DNA from: Pseudomonas tumuqii
GTDB lineage: Bacteria; Pseudomonadota; Gammaproteobacteria; Pseudomonadales; Pseudomonadaceae
Assembly (NCBI RefSeq): GCF_013184545.1
Contig: NZ_JAAOJA010000001.1
Coordinates: 1 to 64,000, forward strand
Length of the DNA stretch: 64,000 bases
Direction of reading: 5' to 3'
Of the stretch, positions 1-8,301 are shown in pieces. Under the pieces are notes generated by a model. It did no database searches. It saw only the letters and a list, made by a program, of their open reading frames with translations, and was not told the origin of the DNA. Made by a program: the position numbers and the translations under genes. Within the stretch, counting starts at the first letter, position 1; every line of letters begins with the position of its first letter.

Positions 1-198
1 CGCGAACTCGACTTCGACCCGGCCAAGGTCAACCCGAATGGCTCGGGCATTTCCCTCGGCCACCCGGTCGGTGCCACCGGGGCGATCATTGTCACCAAGG
101 CCATCCACGAACTGCATCGTACCCAGGGCCGTTATGCCCTGGTGACCATGTGCATCGGCGGCGGCCAGGGCATTGCCGCGATCTTCGAGCGCGTTTGA
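1..198 (+). CDS. Thiolase (acetyl-CoA / 3-ketoacyl-CoA acyltransferase), C-terminal fragment
   Basis: Last 65 residues of a thiolase; the start lies before the window. Two signature blocks are visible: GHPVGATG at fragment residues 20-27, carrying the active-site His, and CIGGGQG at 51-57, carrying the acid/base Cys. These are diagnostic of thiolase family II. The enzyme cleaves or condenses acyl-CoA units in the cytoplasm. The next gene starts 17 bases downstream and encodes the preceding beta-oxidation step, so the two probably form an operon for fatty-acid, aromatic or hydroxybutyrate catabolism. The fragment is too short to tell degradative from biosynthetic thiolase. Confidence 0.93.
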   Translation, partial: RELDFDPAKVNPNGSGISLGHPVGATGAIIVTKAIHELHRTQGRYALVTMCIGGGQGIAAIFERV

Positions 199-215
199 GC
201 AGGCGGGAGACGATC

Positions 216-1067
216 ATGAACGACGAGATTATCGGTGTCATTGGCGGCGGCATCATGGGTAGCGGTATTGCCCAGGTGTGTGCCCTTGCAGGGCTGTCCG
301 TCGCGCTGGTGGATATATCCGAAGCCGCCCTGGTCAAGGCGCTGGCGAGCATTGATCGCAGCCTCGGACGGCAAGTGGACAAGGGCACGTTGACGCAACA
401 GCAGCGCGTTGCCGCGCTGGGACGCATCAGCACCAGTAGCGACTATGCCAGCCTGAGCGACGCCGGCCTGGTGATCGAGGCGGCCAGCGAGAACCTGGAC
501 CTGAAGCTGCGCATCCTCAAGCAGATTAGTGAGCGGGTCAGCGCCGAGGCCATCATCGCCAGCAATACCTCGTCGTTGTCGATCAGTCAGTTGGCCGCCC
601 AGGTGCAGCGTCCCGAGCGCTTCATCGGCCTGCATTTCTTCAACCCGGTACCGCTGATGACGCTGGTGGAAGTGATTCGCGGGCTGGCAACCGCCGAGGC
701 TATCCATGCCCGCACCCTGGCGTTCGCCGAGCGCATTGGCAAGACCGCGATTAGCGCGGGCAACCGCCCGGGCTTCGTGGTCAACCGGATTCTGGGGCCG
801 ATGCTCAACGAAGCCATCTTCACCCTGCAGGAAGGCCTGGCCACTGCCGAGGATATCGACACCGGCATGCAGTTGGGTTGCGGTCAGCCCATGGGGCCGC
901 TGGCGCTGGCTGATCTGATTGGTCTGGATACCCTGCTGGCGATTCTGGAGTCCTTCCAGCAGGGTTTCGGTGATCCCAAATACCGCCCGGCCCCCCTGCT
1001 CAGGGAGCTGGTGGCAGCCGGTCGCCTCGGGCGCAAGAGCGGTCATGGTTTTTATCGCTATGACTGA
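216..1067 (+). CDS. 3-hydroxyacyl-CoA (3-hydroxybutyryl-CoA) dehydrogenase
   Basis: 283-residue single-function NAD-dependent 3-hydroxyacyl-CoA dehydrogenase, the usual length for Hbd/PaaH-type enzymes. An N-terminal Rossmann fold begins at once ([11 protein letters not shown], residues 7-17). The catalytic block [11 protein letters not shown] follows, with His140 and Glu152 as the expected dyad. The C-terminal helical domain ([11 protein letters not shown] onward) binds substrate and forms the dimer. I start at the ATG at 216 because it opens directly on the Rossmann strand and lies behind a GGGAGA-like site; the frame stays open further upstream. It follows a thiolase by 17 bases, so the pair should interconvert hydroxyacyl-, ketoacyl- and acetyl-CoA. 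Confidence 0.93.
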   Translation: MNDEIIGVIGGGIMGSGIAQVCALAGLSVALVDISEAALVKALASIDRSLGRQVDKGTLTQQQRVAALGRISTSSDYASLSDAGLVIEAASENLDLKLRILKQISERVSAEAIIASNTSSLSISQLAAQVQRPERFIGLHFFNPVPLMTLVEVIRGLATAEAIHARTLAFAERIGKTAISAGNRPGFVVNRILGPMLNEAIFTLQEGLATAEDIDTGMQLGCGQPMGPLALADLIGLDTLLAILESFQQGFGDPKYRPAPLLRELVAAGRLGRKSGHGFYRYD

Positions 1068-1121
1068 CCAGGCGAAGCCAGGGATGGGGCCGCGCTGGCG
1101 TTTTCCGGAAGTCATGTCGGC

Positions 1122-1790
1122 ATGAATACCAAGCGATCGTGCCCTGACGAATCAGGGGCAGCGCTCTCGCGCCTCGAGCAGATCCGCGGCAAGGCGCTTG
1201 AGTTGTTCGCCGAGCGGGGTTTTGCCGAGGTGGGCATGCGTGAGCTGGCCCTGCATCTGGGGATTGGCACGGGCTCGGTGTACCACCATTTCCAGAGCAA
1301 GGAACAACTGCTGTTCGAGCTGATCGAGGAACTCTATGAGGACCTGCTCGATGCGGTCCTGCTCACCGACCATGGTGCCGCCCACGGCCGCCTGCAGGCG
1401 CTGCTACGGGCACATATCGCCTTGCACGAGCACCGCGGTCTGCATTTCCTGATGGCCGAGCGGGAGTATCGCTGCCTCTCGCCGCAGCACCAGAGTCAGA
1501 TCCAGCAGCTGCGCAGGCGCTATGAGGAGACGCTCCTGGCGCGCTTGCTGGAGGCCGGCGCTACAGGCCCGCTGCCGGTGCTCAAGGCGACCGTGCAAGC
1601 TGTCGGCACCTGGCTCAACAACCTGCCGGCCTGGCTGGATCAGGCTGGTTTGTCCTCGACGCAGCGGCAGGAGGTGATCGGCGGGATCGTCCTCGGCTCG
1701 CTGTCCGGCGTTCTCAAGCAGCCGCCAGCGGCTGCAGATAGCGCAACCGTAGTTACGTCGCGCGTCCCTGGTGCAAGCCCGCGCGGCTGA
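1122..1790 (+). CDS. TetR/AcrR family transcriptional regulator
   Basis: 222-residue TetR-type repressor. The N-terminal helix-turn-helix spans about residues 22-66, with the typical GTGSVYHHFQSKEQLL recognition-helix block. The remaining all-alpha part would bind a ligand and dimerise. It lies between the thiolase/dehydrogenase pair and an acyl-CoA dehydrogenase, all on the same strand. This is the usual setting for a regulator that senses an acyl-CoA and controls neighbouring fatty-acid degradation genes. The effector cannot be read from the sequence. The 54-base gap to the upstream gene leaves room for cotranscription. Confidence 0.9.
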   Translation: MNTKRSCPDESGAALSRLEQIRGKALELFAERGFAEVGMRELALHLGIGTGSVYHHFQSKEQLLFELIEELYEDLLDAVLLTDHGAAHGRLQALLRAHIALHEHRGLHFLMAEREYRCLSPQHQSQIQQLRRRYEETLLARLLEAGATGPLPVLKATVQAVGTWLNNLPAWLDQAGLSSTQRQEVIGGIVLGSLSGVLKQPPAAADSATVVTSRVPGASPRG

Positions 1791-1846
1791 CCTTTCTATT
1801 AATCGGGGCATGCGCAATGCCCGCACACTGTCTGAGTAATTCAATC

Positions 1847-3625
1847 ATGTCTGACTACCAAGCTCCCCTGCGCGATATGCGTTTCGTGCTCAACGAAGTG
1901 TTCGAAGTCTCCAAGCTGTGGGCACAACTGCCGGCCTTGGCCGAAGTGGTGGACGAAGACACCGCAGCGGCCATTCTCGAAGAGGCCGGCAAGGTCACCG
2001 CGGGTAGCATCGCCCCGCTGAACCGTAGCGGCGACGAAGAAGGCTGCGCCTGGGAAAGCGGCGCGGTGAAGACCCCGGCCGGTTTTCCGGCGGCTTATAA
2101 GACCTACGCCGAAGGCGGCTGGGTCGGGGTCGGCGGCGACCCGCAGTTCGGCGGCATGGGCATGCCCAAGGCGATCTCGGCCCAAGTCGAGGAAATGGTC
2201 AACTCGGCCAACCTGTCGTTCGGCCTCTACCCGATGCTGACCGCCGGTGCCTGCCTGTCGCTCAACGCCCACGCCAGCGAAGAGCTGAAGGAAAAGTACC
2301 TGCCAAACATGTATGCCGGCACTTGGGCCGGTTCCATGTGCCTGACCGAACCGCATGCCGGCACCGACTTAGGCATCATCCGCACCAAGGCCGAGCCGCA
2401 GGCTGACGGCAGCTTCAAGGTCAGCGGCACCAAGATCTTTATCACCGGCGGCGAACACGACCTCACCGAGAACATCATTCATCTGGTGCTGGCCAAGCTG
2501 CCGGATGCCCCGGAGGGCCCGAAAGGTATCTCGCTGTTCCTGGTACCGAAGTTCATGGTCAACGCCGACGGCAGCCTTGGCGAGCGCAACTCGCTGTCCT
2601 GCGGCTCAATCGAGCACAAGATGGGCATCAAGGCCTCGGCCACCTGCGTGATGAACTTCGACGGTGCCAGCGGCTGGATCGTCGATGCGCCGAACAAGGG
2701 TCTCGCCGCCATGTTCACCATGATGAACTACGAGCGCCTGGGCGTCGGCATCCAGGGCCTGGCCCTGGGCGAGCGCTCCTACCAGAACGCCGTCGAGTAC
2801 GCCCGCGAGCGCATCCAGAGCCGCGCGCCGACCGGCCCGCAGGCCAAGGACAAGGTCGCCGACCCGATCATCGTGCATCCCGACGTACGCCGCATGCTGC
2901 TGACCATGAAGGCGCTCAACGAGGGCGGGCGCGCCTTCTTCAGCTATGTGGCCATGCAGTTGGACACCGCCAAGTTCAGCGAAGATGCTGCCACCCGTAA
3001 GCGTGCGGAAGAGCTGGTGGCCCTGCTGACCCCAGTGGCCAAGGCCTTCCTCACCGACATGGCGCTGGAAACCACCGTGCATGGCCAGCAGATCTTCGGC
3101 GGCCACGGCTTCATCCGCGAATGGGGCCAGGAGCAGCTGATCCGCGACTGCCGCATCACCCAGATCTACGAAGGTACCAACGGCATTCAGGCGCTCGATC
3201 TGGTCGGCCGTAAAGTGGTCGGCAGCGGCGGTGCGTTCTACAAGCACTTCGCCGAAGAGATCAAAGCCTTTACCGATTCGGCCGACAGCAACCTGGCTGA
3301 GTTCGTCACTCCGTTGAAGGAAGCCATCGGCAACCTGGAACTGATGACCGCCGATCTGCTGGAGCGGGCCAAGGCCAACCCCAACGAAGTCGGCGCCGCC
3401 TCGGTGGAGTACCTGCAGGTATTCGGCTACACCGCCTACGCCTATATGTGGGCACTGATGGCGCGCACCGCCCTGGCCAAACAAGATCAGGACGAGTTCT
3501 ACGTCAGCAAGCTGGGCACCGCGCGCTTCTTCTTCGCCCGCATCCTGCCGCGCATCCACTCCCTGACCGCTTCGGTCAAGGCGGGTAGCGAGAGCCTGTA
3601 TCTGCTCGACGCCGCGCAGTTCTGA
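1847..3625 (+). CDS. Acyl-CoA dehydrogenase, long form with C-terminal extension
   Basis: 592-residue FAD-dependent acyl-CoA dehydrogenase, catalysing the first (alpha,beta-desaturating) step of beta-oxidation. It is about 200 residues longer than classical ACADs, as in the Pseudomonas FadE-like group with an extra helical C-terminal domain. Visible blocks are CLTEPHAGTDLG (FAD/substrate loop), KIFITGGEHD, and RITQIYEGTNGIQALDL, whose Glu is the likely catalytic base. I chose the ATG at 1847 (MSDYQAPLRDMRF) over one 30 bases upstream because family members begin with this block. TetR, hydroxyacyl-CoA dehydrogenase and thiolase genes upstream complete a near-full beta-oxidation set. Confidence 0.94.
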   Translation: MSDYQAPLRDMRFVLNEVFEVSKLWAQLPALAEVVDEDTAAAILEEAGKVTAGSIAPLNRSGDEEGCAWESGAVKTPAGFPAAYKTYAEGGWVGVGGDPQFGGMGMPKAISAQVEEMVNSANLSFGLYPMLTAGACLSLNAHASEELKEKYLPNMYAGTWAGSMCLTEPHAGTDLGIIRTKAEPQADGSFKVSGTKIFITGGEHDLTENIIHLVLAKLPDAPEGPKGISLFLVPKFMVNADGSLGERNSLSCGSIEHKMGIKASATCVMNFDGASGWIVDAPNKGLAAMFTMMNYERLGVGIQGLALGERSYQNAVEYARERIQSRAPTGPQAKDKVADPIIVHPDVRRMLLTMKALNEGGRAFFSYVAMQLDTAKFSEDAATRKRAEELVALLTPVAKAFLTDMALETTVHGQQIFGGHGFIREWGQEQLIRDCRITQIYEGTNGIQALDLVGRKVVGSGGAFYKHFAEEIKAFTDSADSNLAEFVTPLKEAIGNLELMTADLLERAKANPNEVGAASVEYLQVFGYTAYAYMWALMARTALAKQDQDEFYVSKLGTARFFFARILPRIHSLTASVKAGSESLYLLDAAQF

Positions 3626-3633
3626 TCGTCCCA

Positions 3634-3657
3634 TGCCCAGGCTCCCAAGCCTGGGCA
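3634..3657 (+). terminator. Hairpin after the acyl-CoA dehydrogenase gene
   Basis: Perfect 10-bp stem (tgcccaggct / agcctgggca) with a 4-base loop, nine bases after the stop codon. No T-run follows, so it may be only a weak or Rho-assisted end. Confidence 0.4.
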
Positions 3658-4152
3658 AACTCCGGATCGCGGTATGCCTGCCGTTGTACGTACTGCGCGC
3701 CGATCCGTCACTCAAACGCTCAATAAGAACCAGGTAGACCTGAATTGCCCCAGATATCGTAGACGTTTCCACGCCTCAACTGGACCTTGCTAAGCCTGCG
3801 GGCAGTCCGCTTTTGGCCGTTTCATGCCTGTGTGAACCGGCAGCGTTGGGTCGACTCCGGCCTGTCACGACCGGCAGCTGCCTACCTCCTGCGCAGCATC
3901 ACCTAGTGCCTGGATCTCAGCGAGCTGCGCTTCCTCCCGTCGACGTCTAGCGGATCGGTACAGCGGTGCGCACCAATCAAGTCCAATGCAACGTGTCGTT
4001 GGCGCTAAGGCAAATTGGCGAAGGCACAGTTTGGTGGCCCTAGAGATCCCAGCGGGAGAGAAGGGCACTACCGCTAGATATTTGCAGAGAGTTTAGCTGC
4101 CCAGCCCCTCCCTCAACGGGGAGCAGAACGGGGAGCAGATTCCCTAGAAACG
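3658..4152. other. Gene-poor stretch between acyl-CoA dehydrogenase and tRNA-Thr
   Basis: No convincing coding region. Blocks such as gcttttggccg near 3809 and cctgtcacgaccggcag near 3861 resemble degenerate intergenic repeats seen in Pseudomonas (recognition from memory). Near 4111-4138 a 12-base unit, acggggagcaga, occurs twice in tandem. Together with the neighbouring tRNA this could be debris of an integrated element. The mixed, lower-GC composition supports decay rather than a gene. Confidence 0.4.
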
Positions 4153-4175
4153 AAAAAGCCCACCTTGCGGTGGGC
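4153..4175 (-). terminator. Intrinsic terminator of tRNA-Thr
   Basis: On the minus strand a 7-bp GC-rich stem (gcccacc / ggtgggc) with a 4-base loop is followed by five T residues. It lies 18 bases beyond the CCA end of the tRNA. Confidence 0.8.
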
Positions 4176-4193
4176 CTAAGTCGTTGTTTTATA

Positions 4194-4269
<76 letters not shown>

Positions 4270-4623
4270 ATTTCAGGGGCGCCATTATATCCATTCATCT
4301 GGCCGAGTAAAGTCGTCTGCGCATTGTTTATTCTGATTATTTTCAAGCCTTTGCCAACCTGCCGTCGGCAAGGCGTGACCGGCGTTCTCGGGCCTGTCTT
4401 TTAGAGGGCAGTGGTCGTTCTCGAGAAAGCTTGCGGCACTTTCTTTTTCCCCATCTATGTAGGTCATGCGTCCTGTGGTGAAGGCAGGTTGCAGGCCGTC
4501 CTGCAGCCCAAAAGCATGGCGTCGGGAAGCACAGTTCGCGCCGCTGTCCGATGTGGGCGCAGGGCCGATAAGTGCTGCTAATCGGGTTGATTATTGCGGG
4601 TCTGGCGATTAGCTGCGAAATCC

Positions 4624-4632
4624 TTATGCACA
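4624..4632 (+). promoter_or_regulatory. DnaA box (TTATGCACA)
   Basis: Exact match to the DnaA box consensus TTATNCACA, at the left edge of an AT-rich block. Confidence 0.45.
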
Positions 4633-4800
4633 AGCGGGTGTCATTTGGCGAGAGTACAGGTTCATTTTGTGAGGTGTTTCTCGGTTTTTTATAAGTGTAT
4701 GTTTTTATTGATTTTTACATGCTGTTCAAAAAACGAGCAGGCACCGCCAGGGTCGATGGCAGAGCCGTCAGGGGAATCTGCTCAGAATCTATCAACACAG

Positions 4801-4809
4801 TTATCCACA
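4801..4809 (+). promoter_or_regulatory. DnaA box (TTATCCACA)
   Basis: Perfect R1-type DnaA box, at the right edge of the same AT-rich block and just beyond the 3' end of the methyltransferase gene. Confidence 0.5.
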
Positions 4810-4834
4810 GATAATGTGGGCAACTTGGGTGAGC

Positions 4835-6052
4835 TCAGCGGCGTTCGGCGAGCAGCAGCAGGTTGCGTGGGGTGAGCTGGCGCGGGCAGAAGCAGCCGAG
4901 GCGCACGCTGAAGCCTTGATCTTGCAGGTAGAGCGCGCGGTCGAGTAGCAGCCAGAGTTCCAGGGGGCGGCGGAACAGGCCGCGCAGCAGTTCCAGGTTG
5001 CGCACCTGGGCCAGTCGTTGCCAGCCTTGGTTTTGCAGGTGTTGCCAGTCTCTTGACGGGTCTGGTGCGGGCAGTTGTTTCAGGGCGGCGAGGTCTGTGC
5101 AGTAGTCGGCGAACTCTTTCGCCAGCCAGGCCGTCGGCAGGGAGGGCGTGGGCAGGTACTGGTCGATGCCGCGCAGTTCGCGTTGCAGCACGTCGAACGC
5201 CAGGCGCCAGGCCATGGAGCGATCGCGTTGGCGGCGGACTCTGGCGCCGGCGGTGACGGTCTCGTTGAGTGGCAGGGCCAGGTCATCCAGCGAGAGGCGC
5301 AAGGCCGATGCCTGGGCGGCAGCGGAGAGCGCCTGGTAATCGGGGCTGGCGATGCGGTTGTAGCAGCACGGCGCTATGGCCAATTGCGTGCAGCCGGCCG
5401 CGCTGGCGAGTTGCATCAGGCGCACATGCAGATCGCCGCAGGCGTGCAGGGCGACCGGGGTGTGCTCACGGTCGAGTTGCGCGCCGGCATCGGCGCCGAG
5501 TACGTCCTGCTGCAGATGCCTGGCGTTGAGGTGCAGGCGCTGGCTGAGCAGTTGCCCGCTGTGGACCAGCTCTGGGTTGTGTTCCAGGCAGGTCAGGGGG
5601 CGCCCGTCATGCGCCAGCATGCGGCCGAGATGGCCTTTGCCAGCGCACCAGTCGAGCCAGTGTCGGGCGGGTTGGTGAAACTGCAGGCAGCCGGCGAAGG
5701 CCTGGATCTGTTGCCATTTGCGCCCCGGCACGTCGACCGAGAAACGCGCCGGCAGTGGTGGCAAGGGCTGTGGCGCGAATGCGCCGATTCGGCTCAGGGC
5801 GCTCGCTTGCGCGGCGAGCCCGGCAAAGGGTGCGGGTGCATCGAGCAGGTGCGGTTGGTTGTGGCTGGCCTCGGCCTGTTCCAGACTGCGCGATCTGAGC
5901 CAGCCGGCGAGTTGCGGGTGCTGGCTTTCCCACGGCAGTTGCCGCTGGGTGAATGGCCGCGGTTGCCAGAGCGCCTGGTGCTGCAGCAGAAAGGCATCCA
6001 GCGCCTGGAAGCGCTGGAGCAGGCGGTCGCCGCTGAGAGGGGAATCGTTCAT
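4835..6052 (-). CDS. SAM-dependent methyltransferase (METTL25/RRNAD1-like)
   Basis: 405-residue predicted class I methyltransferase. A conserved-looking motif I, LDWCAGKGHLGRML, lies near residues 137-150, followed by CLEHNPELV. The block VALHACGDLH and the motif IAPCCYNRI resemble the HACGDL and CCY signatures of the METTL25/RRNAD1-type methyltransferase family. The N-terminal 120 residues are helical and family-specific. The substrate is unknown; RNA or protein are both possible. It is the last gene on the minus strand after the amino-acid ABC transporter, 45 bases downstream of the permease, so it may be cotranscribed with it without sharing its function. Confidence 0.75.
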   Translation of the reverse strand: MNDSPLSGDRLLQRFQALDAFLLQHQALWQPRPFTQRQLPWESQHPQLAGWLRSRSLEQAEASHNQPHLLDAPAPFAGLAAQASALSRIGAFAPQPLPPLPARFSVDVPGRKWQQIQAFAGCLQFHQPARHWLDWCAGKGHLGRMLAHDGRPLTCLEHNPELVHSGQLLSQRLHLNARHLQQDVLGADAGAQLDREHTPVALHACGDLHVRLMQLASAAGCTQLAIAPCCYNRIASPDYQALSAAAQASALRLSLDDLALPLNETVTAGARVRRQRDRSMAWRLAFDVLQRELRGIDQYLPTPSLPTAWLAKEFADYCTDLAALKQLPAPDPSRDWQHLQNQGWQRLAQVRNLELLRGLFRRPLELWLLLDRALYLQDQGFSVRLGCFCPRQLTPRNLLLLAERR

Positions 6053-6097
6053 GGTGGTGTCGTCAAGCCCGGCTGGGGCCGCGAGTGCCCCGTCGCG

Positions 6098-6787
6098 TCA
6101 GCGGCCCTGGCAGGCGTCGACCCTTAGCCAGAGTTCCAGCAGCTTGAAGCCGCGCACCAGCAGGAAGGCGATCAGCAGGTAGAACATGCCGGCGGCGAAG
6201 AAGATTTCCACCGGCAGGTAGGTGCGGGCGATGATGGTTCGCGCCATGCCGGTCAGCTCCAGCAGGGTCACGGTGCTGGCCAGGGAGCTGGCCTTGAGCA
6301 TCAGGATCACTTCGTTGCTGTAGGCGGGCAGGCCGATGCGCGCGGCGCGCGGCAGGACTATATAGAACATGGTCTGCCAGCGGGCCATGCCCAGTGCGCG
6401 TGCCGCTTCCACTTCGCCCGGCGGCACGGCCTGGATCGCGCCACGGAGGATCTCGGCGATATAGGCGGCGGTGTGCAGGGTCATGGTCAGGATGGCGCAC
6501 CAGTATGGGTCGCGCAGGTAGGGCCAGAGCGGCCCTTGGCGCACGGCGTCGAACTGGGCCAGGCCGTAATAGACCAGGAACAGCTGCACCAGCAGCGGGG
6601 TGCCGCGGAAGAAGAAGATGTAGCCGTAGGGCACGGCGCGGACGAACCAGTGCTTGGAGGCGCGGGCGATGCCCATGGGTATCGCCAGGATCAGGCCGGC
6701 GACTACCGCGATGGCGACCAGTTCCAGGGTCAGCGCGGCGCCTTCGGCCAGGCGCGGCAACCACTTGATGATGACTTCCCAGTTCAT
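6098..6787 (-). CDS. Polar amino-acid ABC transporter permease (HisM/ArtM type)
   Basis: 229-residue inner-membrane permease of the His/Glu/Gln/Arg/opine family. About five hydrophobic segments are visible. The ATPase-contact EAA loop reads EAARALGMARWQTMF near residue 131, and FFFRGTPLLVQLFL is the usual family block. Its ATG overlaps the stop of the upstream permease by four bases (ATGA), so the two are translationally coupled and probably form a heterodimeric channel. It acts with the adjacent ATPase and periplasmic binding protein to import a basic or polar amino acid. Confidence 0.92.
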   Translation of the reverse strand: MNWEVIIKWLPRLAEGAALTLELVAIAVVAGLILAIPMGIARASKHWFVRAVPYGYIFFFRGTPLLVQLFLVYYGLAQFDAVRQGPLWPYLRDPYWCAILTMTLHTAAYIAEILRGAIQAVPPGEVEAARALGMARWQTMFYIVLPRAARIGLPAYSNEVILMLKASSLASTVTLLELTGMARTIIARTYLPVEIFFAAGMFYLLIAFLLVRGFKLLELWLRVDACQGR

Positions 6788-7479
6788 GAGGTGCTCCTGA
6801 TGAAGCCACGGCCGGCGCGCTGTTCAAGGAAGTGCAGGCCGATCATGGCGAGCACGGTGAGGCTCAGGTAGATAAAGGCCGCCACCAGGAAGAAGGTGAA
6901 GGGTTCTTTGCTCGAGGTCACGGCGATCTGCGAGCGGCGCATGATTTCTTCCAGGCCGATCACCGACACCAGGGCAGTGTCCTTCATCAGGATCATGAAC
7001 AGGTTGCCCAGGCCGGGCAGGGCGATGCGCCACATCTGCGGCAGGATCAGGCGCCAGAAGATCCGTGGTACGGACAGGCCCAGCGCCTGGCCGGCTTCAC
7101 GATGACCCTTGGGGATGGCGAGGATGGCGCCCCGGAACACTTCGGTGGCATAGGCGCCAAAGCAGATGCCCAGGGCGATGGTGCCGGCGGCGAACGCGCT
7201 CAGTTCGAGGCTCTCGATGCCCAGCGTGTCGGCCAGATTGCGCATCAGCTGCACGGTGCCGAAGTAGATCAGCAACACCCAGAGCAGTTCGGGAATGCCG
7301 CGCACTATGGTCGAATAGGTGCCGCCCAGCCATTGCAGCGGCTTGTACGGCGAGGTTTTGGCCAAAGCCCCGAGCAGGCCGAGCACCAGACCCAGCAAGA
7401 GCGCACTGAGCGCCAGCTTGATGGTCATCAAGGTGCCGGCGGCAAGGGCCGGGCCGAATCCGTAGAGATCGAAAGTCAT
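6784..7479 (-). CDS. Polar amino-acid ABC transporter permease (HisQ/ArtQ type)
   Basis: 231-residue inner-membrane permease paired with the downstream HisM-type protein. The block YSTIVRGIPELLWVLLIYFG is the conserved start of the permease core, and EAGQALGLSVPRIFW is the EAA loop contacting the ATPase. I start at the ATG at 7479 (MTFDLYGF); a GTG at 7491 would add four residues and cannot be excluded. Its stop overlaps the next gene by four bases. The binding-protein gene upstream is separated by a strong hairpin (7496-7520), which may lower permease expression relative to the binding protein. Confidence 0.92.
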   Translation of the reverse strand: MTFDLYGFGPALAAGTLMTIKLALSALLLGLVLGLLGALAKTSPYKPLQWLGGTYSTIVRGIPELLWVLLIYFGTVQLMRNLADTLGIESLELSAFAAGTIALGICFGAYATEVFRGAILAIPKGHREAGQALGLSVPRIFWRLILPQMWRIALPGLGNLFMILMKDTALVSVIGLEEIMRRSQIAVTSSKEPFTFFLVAAFIYLSLTVLAMIGLHFLEQRAGRGFIRSTS

Positions 7480-7495
7480 GGGGGCGCTCACAAGC

Positions 7496-7520
7496 CTGCG
7501 TCGCCCGTTGGGCGACGCAG
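7496..7520 (-). other. Intercistronic hairpin between binding-protein and permease genes
   Basis: Perfect 10-bp stem ctgcgtcgcc / ggcgacgcag with a 5-base loop in the 51-base gap. There is no T-run, so it looks like an mRNA-stabilising or attenuating stem, comparable in position to the REP element between hisJ and hisQ of Salmonella. Confidence 0.55.
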
Positions 7521-7530
7521 TGCCGGCTGC

Positions 7531-8283
7531 TTAGTAGATGCTGAAGGGGAAGTACTTGTCGTTGATCTTCTTGTAGGTGCCGTCTTCGATGATGGCCTGC
7601 AGCGCGGCATTCAGCTTCTCGCGCAGCGGGTCGCCCTTGCGCACGGCGATACCGATCTTGTCGTTGTCGAATACCGGCTCGCCCTTGAACTCGAAGCCTT
7701 TGCCGGCATCGCTCTTGAGCCATTCCCAGTTGACGAAGGTGTCCGCCAGCACGCCGTCGAGGCGGCCCGAGGACAGGTCGAGGTAGGCGTTTTCCTGGGT
7801 GTCGTAGAGCTTGATGTCGACCACGCCGTCCAGGTTGTCTTCCAGCCAGGTGCCGGCGATGGTGGCACGCTGGGCGCCGATCACCTTGCCTTTGAGGCTG
7901 GCCTTGTCGGATTTGAAATCACTGTCTTTCGGCGCGATGAACTGCAGTTTGTTGGTGTAGTAGGGCTCGGTGAAGTCGACGGCCGCCTTGCGTTCCTCGG
8001 TGATCGACATCGAGGCCACCAGGAAGTCGAACTTCTTGGCATTGAGGGCCGGGATGATGCCGTCCCAGTCGGAGGTGACCACTTCGCACTCGGCTTTCAT
8101 CTTGGCGCACAGGGCCTGGCCGATTTCGACGTCGAAACCGCCGACCTGGCCGCTGGCGTCGATCAGGTTGAACGGCGGATAGGCGCCTTCGGTGCCCATC
8201 TTGAGTTTGTCAGCAGCGATGGCGCTGGTGCCGAAAGCCAGGGTGGCGGCTGCGGCCAGCAGGATCTTCTTGTAATTCAGCAT
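7531..8283 (-). CDS. Periplasmic amino-acid-binding protein of ABC transporter (HisJ/ArgT family)
   Basis: 250-residue solute-binding protein. A Sec signal peptide (MLNYKK plus hydrophobic stretch) ends near SAIA at residue 23. The mature part starts ADKLKMGTEGAYPPFN, followed by SGQVGGFDVEIGQALC and SMSITEERKAAVDFTEPYY, the classic family 3 (lysine/arginine/ornithine/histidine) signatures. It captures substrate in the periplasm and delivers it to the HisQM-type channel encoded downstream. The ATPase gene ends 18 bases upstream. Basic amino acids are the likeliest ligands, but the exact specificity cannot be read here. Confidence 0.92.
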   Translation of the reverse strand: MLNYKKILLAAAATLAFGTSAIAADKLKMGTEGAYPPFNLIDASGQVGGFDVEIGQALCAKMKAECEVVTSDWDGIIPALNAKKFDFLVASMSITEERKAAVDFTEPYYTNKLQFIAPKDSDFKSDKASLKGKVIGAQRATIAGTWLEDNLDGVVDIKLYDTQENAYLDLSSGRLDGVLADTFVNWEWLKSDAGKGFEFKGEPVFDNDKIGIAVRKGDPLREKLNAALQAIIEDGTYKKINDKYFPFSIY

Positions 8284-8301
8284 GCGAGAGTTGCTCCGTG
8301 T

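Larger units (their letters stand above)
4270..4834. other. AT-rich intergenic region with two DnaA boxes
   Basis: No gene is supported here; short open frames lack ribosome sites and family-like composition. From about 4640 to 4735 the sequence is strikingly AT-rich for this genome. This block is flanked by TTATGCACA (4624-4632) and TTATCCACA (4801-4809), both matching the DnaA box consensus TTATNCACA. That arrangement suggests a DnaA-binding locus (titration, reactivation or secondary origin-like site) rather than a promoter region. oriC itself is not expected here because dnaA, rpmH and parAB are absent. Confidence 0.4.

Noticed and set aside
4594..4875. 93-residue open frame in the DnaA-box region
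   Set aside because: Crosses the AT-rich block and the end of the methyltransferase gene, lacks a ribosome site, and shows no family features.
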